A stretch of 64,000 bases of DNA, taken from Pseudomonadota bacterium (GTDB lineage: Bacteria > Pseudomonadota > Alphaproteobacteria > Rhodobacterales > Rhodobacteraceae). Below are positions 1 to 6,927 of the stretch, one piece after another; position 1 is the first letter of the stretch; every line of letters starts with the position of its first letter. The DNA lies in assembly GCA_020161615.1 (NCBI GenBank), contig JAIUPD010000012.1:62001-126000 (forward strand), written 5' to 3'. The notes beneath the pieces were generated by a model that was not told the DNA's origin, made no database searches, and worked only from the letters and a program-made list of their open reading frames with translations. A program made the position numbers and the translations under genes.

Positions 1-1
1 C

Positions 2-226
2 AAGAGCAGCATGGCCGACATGAAGAACACCGGCGGACGCTATGGCGGGGCGATCACCGCGGCGCAATTCCTGCAGCGCTTCGTGAAGAAAGGCCAGCCC
101 TGGGTGCATCTCGACATCGCGGGCGTGGCCTATACCTCGGGCGAGACGGATTTTGCGCCGAAAGGGGCTTCGGGCTGGGGCGTCAGGACCCTCGACGCGC
201 TGGTCCGGGCAAAGTTCGAGGGCTGA
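2..226 (+). CDS. pepA: Leucyl aminopeptidase, C-terminal end (partial)
   Basis: Only the last 74 codons are present, because the gene enters from the left edge. The reading frame is open from base 2 and reads KSSMADMKN followed by [14 protein letters not shown]. This is the strongly conserved C-terminal region of M17 leucyl aminopeptidases, where the metal and active-site helix residues sit. PepA is a cytosolic hexameric zinc/manganese exopeptidase that removes N-terminal residues and helps recycle peptides. The stop lies two bases before the holC start, a pairing of pepA and holC that is common in Proteobacteria and suggests one transcript. The catalytic Asp and Lys residues lie upstream and cannot be checked. 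Confidence 0.93.
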   Translation, partial: KSSMADMKNTGGRYGGAITAAQFLQRFVKKGQPWVHLDIAGVAYTSGETDFAPKGASGWGVRTLDALVRAKFEG

Positions 227-228
227 GG

Positions 229-699
229 ATGGCGGTCGCCCGCTTCTATCACCTGACGCGCGACCCGGTGGAGGCGCTGTTGCCGATGCTGATCGGCAAG
301 GCGCAGGAGATCGGGCTCAAGGTGGCGCTGCGGGGCACCGACCGCGGGCGGATGGAGGCGCTGGACCGGCTGTTGTGGCTGGGCGAGGGGTTCCTGCCGC
401 ACGGGCTGGCGGGGGGGCCGCATGACGCGGATCAGCCCTGCCTGCTGGTCTGGACACCGGACGCGGCCGAGGCCCTGCCGAACCGGCCGGGCTGCCTGGT
501 CACGCTCGACGGGGCCGAGGTCGCGCCGGGCGAGGCGCAGGCGGTCGACCGGCTCTGCATCGTTTTCGACGGGATGGATGAGGCGGCGGTGGCCCGGGCG
601 CGGGATCAATGGCGGGCGCTGACCGGGGCGGGGGTTGCGGCGGAATATTGGAGCCGGGACTCGGGCCGATGGGAGTGCAAGGCGAAGCACCCGAAGTAG
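229..699 (+). CDS. holC: DNA polymerase III subunit chi
   Basis: This 156-residue protein matches the length and pattern of HolC. The N-terminus has an aromatic-rich FYHLT segment, the centre carries KALRGTDR-like and LDRLLW segments, and a FLPHG motif follows. Chi links the clamp-loader to single-stranded DNA-binding protein at the replication fork. It starts two bases after pepA, so translational coupling is likely. Nothing unusual is seen in length or composition. Confidence 0.9.
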   Translation: MAVARFYHLTRDPVEALLPMLIGKAQEIGLKVALRGTDRGRMEALDRLLWLGEGFLPHGLAGGPHDADQPCLLVWTPDAAEALPNRPGCLVTLDGAEVAPGEAQAVDRLCIVFDGMDEAAVARARDQWRALTGAGVAAEYWSRDSGRWECKAKHPK

Positions 700-847
700 G
701 GCGTGGGAAGGGTGCGTGCGAGCATGCACCGGTGCCGGAACAGATCGCGGCGCTGCCGAACCACAGGACCCGCCGACACCGGCTCGATAGAGGCCGAGAG
801 TCGCGGCGGGGGACAGGATGAAAAACACCAGGAATGAGGGTGCGCGC

Positions 848-901
848 GGTGGGATGAAATCCCACCCTACGGGCGGGTGTAGGGTGGGATTTCATCCCAC
901 C
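848..901. repeat. Nested perfect inverted repeat (REP-like)
   Basis: Two perfect 23-base inverted arms (848-870 and 879-901) surround an 8-base loop. Each arm is itself a smaller palindrome, GGTGGGAT-GAA-ATCCCACC, so the element can fold as one long hairpin or as two small ones. It lies in the 217-base gap between convergent holC and the FadJ-like gene. It could act as a bidirectional terminator or mRNA-stabilising structure, but there is no T-tract typical of an intrinsic terminator. Confidence 0.8.
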
Positions 902-916
902 TAGCGACGGCCCCCC

Positions 917-2773
917 TCACCCCGCTGACGTCTCGTTCAGATCCGCGAAACGCCAGCCGCGGCGGATCATCTCGTCGAGGATCGGCTCGGGCGTCCAGAG
1001 ATCGGGGTCCAGCGCCGCGGCCGCGCGCAATTCGTGGCGCAGCACCATCGGCCCCAGCGCATCCGCCTCGGCCATCGGGCCGCCGCGCCAATGCGGCCAG
1101 CCCGCGCCCATCACCAGCGCCAGGTCCAGATCCGAGGGCCCGAGTGCCCGACCCGCCGCCAAGAGCCGCATCCCCTCGTTGACCACGGCCAGCAAGATCA
1201 GCCGGTCGAGGGACAGTGGCAGCGGCGTGCCGGTCCCGGCCGCCTGACCCTCGGCCAGACCCTGCGGCAGGATCTCGACCGCGGCCAGCGAGGCCGGGCT
1301 GGCGCCCAGGGCCCGCAGGCGAGCGGCGGCGCGGGCCGCGGCGCGGATCAGGGGCGTCAGCACCGGCCCTTCCTGCACCCTGAGCGCGGTCATCCGCATT
1401 TGCAGGGCCAGCGCGGTTAGGGGCGCGCGCGCTAGGGCCGTCGCCGCCCCCCGCTCGACCAGTTCGCACAGCCGCACCGGCCGGGTCGGCGCGGGCAGGA
1501 GCGCGAGCGCCCGCCCGGGATGGGCGAGCGCCTCCAGCCACCCGGCCGGCGGCTCCCAGGCGGCGAGCGGCACTTCGGCGGGCAGCGCGGCTTCCAGCCA
1601 GGCCAGATGCGCCCCGTCGGCCAGTGCCACGCCCGGCGGCTGGTCGGGATCGAGCCGCAGGCGCCCGGCGACACGGGTCCAATCCTCTTCGGCCTCGGCC
1701 TGGGTCAGGCGCCCGGCGCGGACCTGCGCGAATTGCGCCTCGGCCACCCGTTCCAGCGTCGCGGCCAGCGTCTCGCGGTTTCGCCCCATGACCAGCACCG
1801 TTGCCCCCTCGCGCAGGAGGATCGGCACCAGCCGCGCGGCGGTCGCCGCCTCCAGCGCCAGGCAGACCGGTCCGTCGAGCGAAGGCGGCCCCGGCTCCTG
1901 CGCGCGGCGGGCGGCAAGGGCGACATGCGCCAGCATCCGCGCCTCGGGCCGCAGCGCCGCATCCTCGGCCCGGGCCCGGTCGAAGGCCAGCGCCTGCTCG
2001 GGCGGCAGAAGCTGCGCGGCCTCCAGCGCCTCCAGCTGCCAGAGGTCGGGCAGGCGGTGCGGGGGCAGGGGGCTGGGCAGGGCGGCGCGGGCCACCGCCA
2101 GCGCCCCGGCGAAACCGGCAGGATCGTCGAGCCCGGGGCGCGTGCGGGTGCGGGGCGCCGGGGCGAGGTCCTGCACCCGCTCGATGGCGGCGGAAACCGG
2201 GTCGTCCACCAGCGCCTCGACCAGGCCCGCGGCCAGCGCTGCCGGGGCGGCCATGGCCCGGCCACCGATCAGCGCCAACGCCGCATCCGCGCCAATCCGC
2301 CAGGCCAGCCGCACGGCGGCGCCGGCGGGAGGCAGGCGGCCGAGCCGCGCCTCGGGGCTGAGAAAGGCGGTCCCGGGCGCCGCGATCCGCGCCTCGGCCG
2401 CCAGCGCCAGCGCCAGCCCGCCCGAGGCGACGCGACCGCCCAGCGCCGCGACCACGGGTTTTGCCGCGCCCTCGATCCGGTCGCAGAGATCGGCCAGCGC
2501 CGCCATGACCGGGGGCAGGGAGTGCGGGTCGGGGCCGGGCAGCGGCAGATCGGCGAAGGCGCCGGCGCAAAAGCCCTGCGCGCCGCCGGTCAGCACCACA
2601 CCGGTGACGGCGGGATCGGCCAGCGCGCGGTCGAGCGCCGCCGCCAGGGCGCCGACCAGCGCCGGGCTCATCCTGTTGCCGTCCGGCCCCTGCAGGCGCA
2701 GCACCGCCACCGCGTCGCGATCGCGGCGCTGCACGAGGCTCGCGGTGGCGAGCGGGGCATTCTGGCGGTTCAC
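917..2773 (-). CDS. FadJ-like enoyl-CoA hydratase/3-hydroxyacyl-CoA dehydrogenase-family protein, divergent
   Basis: This 618-residue protein has an N-terminal crotonase domain (about residues 15-200, with FCAGAFADLP and a SPEARLGRLPPAGAAVRLAW segment). The remainder aligns in layout with the hydroxyacyl-CoA dehydrogenase half of FadB/FadJ enzymes. It is shorter than the usual 700 or so residues. The GGGCE segment holding one catalytic Glu of active hydratases reads SGGLALAL here. The Rossmann region (around residue 305) reads VCLALEAATAARL, with no GxGxxG dinucleotide-binding motif. It is therefore a paralogue of a beta-oxidation multienzyme that may have lost one or both activities. A CoA-thioester-binding role is possible but not shown. 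No thiolase partner is adjacent. Confidence 0.72.
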   Translation of the reverse strand: MNRQNAPLATASLVQRRDRDAVAVLRLQGPDGNRMSPALVGALAAALDRALADPAVTGVVLTGGAQGFCAGAFADLPLPGPDPHSLPPVMAALADLCDRIEGAAKPVVAALGGRVASGGLALALAAEARIAAPGTAFLSPEARLGRLPPAGAAVRLAWRIGADAALALIGGRAMAAPAALAAGLVEALVDDPVSAAIERVQDLAPAPRTRTRPGLDDPAGFAGALAVARAALPSPLPPHRLPDLWQLEALEAAQLLPPEQALAFDRARAEDAALRPEARMLAHVALAARRAQEPGPPSLDGPVCLALEAATAARLVPILLREGATVLVMGRNRETLAATLERVAEAQFAQVRAGRLTQAEAEEDWTRVAGRLRLDPDQPPGVALADGAHLAWLEAALPAEVPLAAWEPPAGWLEALAHPGRALALLPAPTRPVRLCELVERGAATALARAPLTALALQMRMTALRVQEGPVLTPLIRAAARAAARLRALGASPASLAAVEILPQGLAEGQAAGTGTPLPLSLDRLILLAVVNEGMRLLAAGRALGPSDLDLALVMGAGWPHWRGGPMAEADALGPMVLRHELRAAAALDPDLWTPEPILDEMIRRGWRFADLNETSAG

Positions 2774-2863
2774 GGCGTCTCCTGACGGGTTTTCGTCATT
2801 AGACGAAAGGTCAGCCCCTACCGCAACACCTCGTGGTCATTTTCCGCCCCTCGCGGCCGGGTT

Positions 2864-3196
2864 TCAGGGCGCGCAGTCGCGGCAGAAGGGCGTGGCCGGC
2901 AGGATTGCCAACCGCTCGTCCGAGATCCGGGCGCCACAGGTGACGCAATAGCCGTACTCGCCCTCGCTCAGCCTGGTCAGCGCGGCGAAGATGGCGCGCA
3001 GCTCCTGCTTGCCCTCCTCGCCCAGCGAGGTCAGCACCTCATCCTGCTCGCGCTCGGTCGCCAGTTCCTCCCAGTCGCGGGACTGGTGCGACATCAGCTC
3101 GTCCTCGATCCCCTGCAGGCGCGAATCGAGCTCGGCCAGACGGGCGACCAGACGCCCCTTGTGATGCGACAATTCCTGGGCCGTGAACTCGGACAT
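2864..3196 (-). CDS. DksA/TraR-family zinc-finger protein
   Basis: This 110-residue protein has a charged coiled-coil-like N-terminal half and a C-terminal four-cysteine zinc finger (C84-x2-C87 and C105-x2-C108, preceded by YGYC and followed by ISDERLAILP). This is the architecture of short DksA/TraR-like proteins, which bind the RNA polymerase secondary channel. The start at 3196 was chosen over much longer in-frame extensions because an AGGAG ribosome site lies directly upstream and the protein then has family length. It is divergent from the sulfur-response cluster. Whether it keeps the acidic tip needed for DksA function was not established. Confidence 0.85.
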   Translation of the reverse strand: MSEFTAQELSHHKGRLVARLAELDSRLQGIEDELMSHQSRDWEELATEREQDEVLTSLGEEGKQELRAIFAALTRLSEGEYGYCVTCGARISDERLAILPATPFCRDCAP

Positions 3197-3267
3197 CGGT
3201 CTTCTCCTCTGTGCTTGCGACGCTAGACTGGCATGAAGCGCAGAATCCTGCATGATCCATGTCAAAT

Positions 3268-3295
3268 ATTCACATTCAAATCTTGTAATGTGAAT
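3268..3295. promoter_or_regulatory. BigR/SqrR-like operator
   Basis: A perfect 9-base inverted repeat, ATTCACATT and AATGTGAAT, is separated by 10 bases. It overlaps the -35 region of the promoter before the metallo-beta-lactamase gene at 3341. ATTC...GAAT half-sites in front of persulfide dioxygenase/YeeE operons are the known targets of the persulfide-sensing ArsR-family repressors SqrR and BigR. The regulator assignment is inferred from gene context and motif; no sqrR/bigR gene lies in the window. Confidence 0.7.
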
Positions 3296-3310
3296 CCCGC
3301 CCTGTATATT
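3283..3310 (+). promoter_or_regulatory. Promoter of the sulfur-response cluster
   Basis: A -35 box TTGTAA (3283-3288), a 16-base spacer and a -10 box TATATT (3305-3310) give a good sigma-70-type promoter. The inferred transcription start is near 3317, about 24 bases before the ATG at 3341. The right arm of the palindromic operator overlaps the -35 element, which fits repression by promoter occlusion. Confidence 0.6.
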
Positions 3311-3340
3311 AAATGCAGCAAAAAGAATGTGGAGAGCCCC

Positions 3341-4204
3341 ATGCAACCCGAAGTCTATGGCTTCTTCGACGAAGCGACTTTCACCATCACCTATGTTGTG
3401 CGCGACCCGTCCAGCAGCAAGTGCGCCATCGTCGATTCGGTGCTGGATTTCGACTATGCCTCGGGGCGGACCGATACCCGTTCGGCCGATGCGGTGATCA
3501 AGTTCGTCAAGGACAAGGGGTTCGAGGTCGAATGGCTGCTGGAGAGCCATGTCCACGCCGACCATCTGTCCGCCGCGCCCTATATCCAGGAGAAACTCGG
3601 CGGCAAGATCGGCATCGGCGAGAATATCACCGTGGTCCAGAACACCTTCGGGAAGGTCTTCAACGAGGGGACCGAGTTCCAGCGCGACGGCTCGCAATTC
3701 GACCGCCTTTTCAGGGAGGGCGACAGCTTCCACATCGGCCAGCTGCGGGGCGACGTGCTGCACACGCCGGGCCACACGCCTGCCTGCCTGACCTATGTGG
3801 TGGGCGATGCGGCCTTCGTCGGCGACACGCTCTTCATGCCCGATTTCGGCACCGCGCGCTGCGACTTTCCGGGCGGCTCGGCCGAGACGCTCTACCAGTC
3901 GATCCAGAAGATCCTGGCCCTGCCCGAGGCGACCCGCATCTTCGTCGGCCACGATTACAAGGCCCCGGGACGCGACGAATACGCTTGGGAAACCACCGTC
4001 GCCGAGCAGAAGGCGTTCAACATCCATGTCGGCGCGGGCAAACCGGCCGAGGAATTCGTCTCCATGCGCACCCAGCGGGATTCAACGCTGGCCATGCCGC
4101 GCCTGATCATCCCGTCCCTGCAGGTGAACATGCGCGCGGGCCAGATGCCGCCGCCTGAGGACAACGGCATCAGCTACCTGAAAGTGCCGGTCAACGGGAT
4201 CTGA
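3341..4204 (+). CDS. Persulfide dioxygenase-like metallo-beta-lactamase-fold hydrolase (Blh type)
   Basis: This 287-residue protein carries the MBL metal-binding motif HxHxDH (H70, H72, D74, H75), a further HTPGH segment (H141-H145), and GDTLF and VGHDY elements. This layout is typical of ETHE1-like persulfide dioxygenases and the Blh proteins of BigR operons, which oxidise glutathione persulfide in the cytosol. The ATG at 3341 has a GGAGAG ribosome site; an earlier ATG at 3233 would lie upstream of the operator and promoter and is rejected. It heads a cluster with two YeeE/YedE halves and a rhodanese-like protein, all probably induced by sulfide or persulfide. Confidence 0.88.
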   Translation: MQPEVYGFFDEATFTITYVVRDPSSSKCAIVDSVLDFDYASGRTDTRSADAVIKFVKDKGFEVEWLLESHVHADHLSAAPYIQEKLGGKIGIGENITVVQNTFGKVFNEGTEFQRDGSQFDRLFREGDSFHIGQLRGDVLHTPGHTPACLTYVVGDAAFVGDTLFMPDFGTARCDFPGGSAETLYQSIQKILALPEATRIFVGHDYKAPGRDEYAWETTVAEQKAFNIHVGAGKPAEEFVSMRTQRDSTLAMPRLIIPSLQVNMRAGQMPPPEDNGISYLKVPVNGI

Positions 4205-4326
4205 CGGCCGGGCGGGGCCGGGCGCGTCAGCGCCTCGGGCCCGCCGCCCTCCGGGCGCTTTCGCCGGATAGAGTCTTCAAACCACCAGATGCCCCGACAA
4301 AACGGGCACGGAAACGGGAAAACACC

Positions 4327-4755
4327 ATGCAAATCGACTGGATTTGGGGCCTCGTCGGGGGCCTCATGATCGGCACTGCCGCGGCTTTCTATCTTCTGGT
4401 GAACGGCCGCATCATGGGCGCCTCTGGCATCGTGGGCGGCCTTGTCGACCGCACCGGCTGGGGCACCTGGGCCGAGCGGCTGTCCTTCGTCGCGGGGCTC
4501 GCCCTGATCCCCGCGCTGATGAAACCGTTCCTCACCGCGCCGGTGGACACCCATATCACCGACAACATGCCGGCCGTGGTGCTGGCCGGCCTCCTGGTCG
4601 GCGTCGGCACCCGGCTGGCCAATGGCTGCACCTCGGGGCACGGCGTCTGCGGCATCTCGCGCTTCTCGGCGCGCGGCATCGCCGCCACCATCTTTTACCT
4701 GTTCGCCGGCGGACTGGCCGTCATCGTCTTCCGCCATCTCTTCGGGTCGATCTGA
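4327..4755 (+). CDS. pmpA: YeeE/YedE-family transporter, first half (PmpA type)
   Basis: This 142-residue membrane protein has about four hydrophobic segments and the signature RLANGCTSGHGVCGISRFS, with the conserved cysteine of YeeE/YedE (TsuA-like) thiosulfate or sulfur-compound channels. Here the usual two-domain protein is split into two ORFs, as in the PmpA/PmpB pairs of BigR operons. The second half begins one base after this stop. It probably moves a reduced sulfur species across the inner membrane. Substrate and direction are not visible from sequence. Confidence 0.85.
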   Translation: MQIDWIWGLVGGLMIGTAAAFYLLVNGRIMGASGIVGGLVDRTGWGTWAERLSFVAGLALIPALMKPFLTAPVDTHITDNMPAVVLAGLLVGVGTRLANGCTSGHGVCGISRFSARGIAATIFYLFAGGLAVIVFRHLFGSI

Positions 4756-4756
4756 C

Positions 4757-5185
4757 ATGCTGCGCAACATCACCTCGCTCATCGCCGGCGGCCTGTTCGG
4801 CGCGGGCCTCCTCGTCTCGGGCATGACCGACACCACCAAGGTGCAGGGCTGGCTCGACATCTTCGGCGCCTGGGATCCGACGCTCGCCTTCGTGCTGGGC
4901 GGCGCCATCCTGCCGATGATGCTGGCCTGGGCCGTGGCCGCGCGCCGCGCCCGGTCGCTGCTGGGCTCGGACCTGCCGGGCAAGCCGGGGACCGAGATTG
5001 ACCGCAACCTGATGATCGGCTCGCTGATGTTCGGCGCGGGCTGGGGGCTGGTCGGCCTCTGCCCCGGCCCGGCCGTGGCCTCGATCAGCTGGGGCGGGGT
5101 CGGCGGCGCGGTCTTCCTCGTGTCGATGTTTGCCGGTATGTATGTGGCCCCGGCCTTCCGCCTGCGCTTCAACGCCATGGCCTAG
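4757..5185 (+). CDS. pmpB: YeeE/YedE-family transporter, second half (PmpB type)
   Basis: This 142-residue inner-membrane protein is the partner half of the split YeeE/YedE transporter. It has a GLLVSGMTDTTKVQGWLD segment near the N-terminus and a C-terminal GWGLVGLCPGPAVAS motif carrying the second conserved cysteine. The ATG at 4757 was preferred because the longer in-frame extension only overlaps the preceding gene in another frame. The two halves are nearly equal in length and presumably assemble as a heteromer. It lies in the persulfide-inducible cluster. Confidence 0.85.
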   Translation: MLRNITSLIAGGLFGAGLLVSGMTDTTKVQGWLDIFGAWDPTLAFVLGGAILPMMLAWAVAARRARSLLGSDLPGKPGTEIDRNLMIGSLMFGAGWGLVGLCPGPAVASISWGGVGGAVFLVSMFAGMYVAPAFRLRFNAMA

Positions 5186-5226
5186 GCCCTCGGCTGACCC
5201 AGACCCGACACAGCAGGAAGCGCCCC

Positions 5227-5652
5227 ATGGATATCCGCCCCCTGACCGACAGCTACAGCGTCACCCCGCAGATCACCCCCGATGACCTCGCCGCGATCAA
5301 GGCGGCGGGCTATCGGACGGTGATCTGCAACCGCCCCGATCCCGAGATCCCCGAGGATCTGCACGCCGAGACGATGCGCGCCGCCGTCGAGGCGGCGGGG
5401 CTGCGCTTCGTGTTGAACCCGGTCTTCCCGGGCCAGCTGACGATGGAGAATGTCGAGATCCAGCGCGATACGATCGACACCGCTCCGGGCCCGGTCTTGG
5501 CCTATTGCGCCTCGGGCAACCGCTCGTCCATCGTCTGGGCACTGGCCCATGCGGGGCGGGTGCCGACGGATGACCTGATCGCGGCGGCGGGGAAATACGG
5601 CTACCAGCTGGCGCAGTTCCGCGGGATGATCGACCAGCTCGCGGGTCAGTAA
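5227..5652 (+). CDS. TIGR01244-family sulfur transferase/phosphatase-like protein (DUF442)
   Basis: This 141-residue protein has the active-site loop YCASGNRSS with C94 and R99, a C-x4-R rhodanese-type spacing. The fold family is related to dual-specificity phosphatases. In other genomes the domain is fused to the Blh metallo-hydrolase or encoded beside it; here it is a separate last gene of the cluster. It probably transfers or trims sulfane sulfur in persulfide metabolism. The ATG follows an AGGAAG ribosome site. No membrane segment is seen. Confidence 0.83.
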   Translation: MDIRPLTDSYSVTPQITPDDLAAIKAAGYRTVICNRPDPEIPEDLHAETMRAAVEAAGLRFVLNPVFPGQLTMENVEIQRDTIDTAPGPVLAYCASGNRSSIVWALAHAGRVPTDDLIAAAGKYGYQLAQFRGMIDQLAGQ

Positions 5653-5684
5653 GGAGAGCGGGGGGCCAGCCCCACGCGCCCCGC

Positions 5685-5844
5685 GCTCAAGGGGGTTTTC
5701 CACCCCCTTGAGAAACCCCCGAGGATATTTGACGCGCAAAGATGTAAATCAGGACGGCGTTAAGCCGCCTTCTTTGCGCTCCAAATATCCTCGGGGGGTG
5801 AATTGGCCGCAGGCCAAGAGGGGGGCAGACGGCCCCCCTCCTTC
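5685..5844. repeat. Dispersed 160-bp intergenic repeat, copy 1
   Basis: This stretch is nearly identical to 9579-9739 and in the same orientation. It contains an internal imperfect inverted repeat: CCCGAGGATATTT followed by GCGCAAAG on one side and CTTTGCGC followed by AAATATCCTCGGG on the other. A small central hairpin (GGCGTTAAGCCGCC) separates the two sides. There is no coding sequence. It sits between the convergent DUF442 and TRAP solute-binding genes, and may be a REP/MITE-like element or a repeat-borne terminator. Confidence 0.88.
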
Positions 5845-5854
5845 TTTTTCCGGT

Positions 5855-6916
5855 TCAGCGCGCCGCCATGTAGCGCCCGACAAAGGCGTTGGCATAGGGA
5901 ACCGCGCCGGCCGCGAAGGCCTCATAGCTTTCCAGCACCCGCGCCGCATCGGCCGAGGCCGCGCGTTGTTCTTCCACCACCTCGGCCCAGGCGGTCTTCA
6001 TCGCCGCCACCACCTCGTCGGGGAAGGCGAGGAATTCCACGCCCGCCTCGGTCAGCTGCTGCATGGCGCCGACGTTGTAATAGTCGAACTGGCCCAGCGT
6101 CTCCATCGAGGCCTGCATGGCCGCCGCCTCGACAATCGCCTTCAGGTCATCGGCGAGACCGGCCCAGACCTCGGTATTGACCACCACCTGCAGCGCCGCG
6201 CCCGGCTCGGCGAAGGCGGGGGTGTAGCAGAGATTGGTGATGCGCTGCAGGCCAAAGGCCTGGTCCAGCAGCGGCCCGACCCATTCGGCCGCGTCGATGG
6301 CGCCCGACTGCAACGACTGGAAGATCTCGGTCGCGGGCATCAGGATGGCGTTGACGCCGAGCTTGCGCATCATCTCGCCGCCCAGGCCCGCGATCCGCAT
6401 GTTGAGGCCCTGAAGATCCGCCAGCGATTCGATGCGGTGCTTGAACCAGCCCCCGGCCTGGGTGCCGGAATTCCCCGAATAGAAGGGCTTGAGGTTGCGC
6501 TCGGCATAGATCTCGTCCCAGATCTGCTGCCCGCCGCCCCATTTCAGCCAGGCGTAATGCTCGTTCGCCGTCAGGCCGAAGGGGACGCCGGTGAACCAAT
6601 GCGCGGCCGCCGTCTTCGAGGCCGCGTAATAGGGCGTGCCGTGGCCGATGGGCGCGTTCCCCGCCTGCACCGCATCCTCGACCGCGAAGGGCGGCACCAG
6701 TTCGCCCGCGCCGAAGACCTCGATCACGATCCGCCCGGCCGAGAGGGTCTGCACCAGCTCGGCGAAGCGGGTGGCATTGGTGCCGACGCCCGGCGCCGGT
6801 TTCGGGAAGGACGAGGGCATGGCCCATTCGATCCGCTCCTGCGCCAGGGCAGGGGTGGCGAGGCCGCCCGCAGCGGCGAGACCCGCGCCGCCTTTCAGGA
6901 AGGTTCTGCGTTCCAT
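5855..6916 (-). CDS. TRAP transporter solute-binding protein (DctP family), Tat-exported
   Basis: This 353-residue periplasmic binding protein begins MERRTFLKGG followed by an alanine-rich stretch and ALAQ, a twin-arginine signal peptide. The mature part has the MRIAGLGGEMMRKLG and TEIFQSLQSGAIDAAEWVGP segments typical of TRAP DctP proteins of the TakP-like class, which often bind carboxylates. The start at 6916 has a strong GAGGAGG ribosome site; upstream in-frame extensions are not real. It is last in transcription order after the small and large permeases (8945 to 5855). The ligand is not identifiable. Confidence 0.92.
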   Translation of the reverse strand: MERRTFLKGGAGLAAAGGLATPALAQERIEWAMPSSFPKPAPGVGTNATRFAELVQTLSAGRIVIEVFGAGELVPPFAVEDAVQAGNAPIGHGTPYYAASKTAAAHWFTGVPFGLTANEHYAWLKWGGGQQIWDEIYAERNLKPFYSGNSGTQAGGWFKHRIESLADLQGLNMRIAGLGGEMMRKLGVNAILMPATEIFQSLQSGAIDAAEWVGPLLDQAFGLQRITNLCYTPAFAEPGAALQVVVNTEVWAGLADDLKAIVEAAAMQASMETLGQFDYYNVGAMQQLTEAGVEFLAFPDEVVAAMKTAWAEVVEEQRAASADAARVLESYEAFAAGAVPYANAFVGRYMAAR

Positions 6917-6927
6917 GGAAATCCTCC

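Noticed and set aside
867..2570. 567-codon minus-strand frame overlapping the FadJ-like gene in another phase
   Set aside because: Arg/Gly/Ala-rich without domains, and the overlapping frame has clear crotonase motifs.
2864..4027. Extension of the DksA/TraR gene into a 387-codon protein
   Set aside because: The extra region is antisense to the MBL gene; the start at 3196 has a good ribosome site and gives family length.
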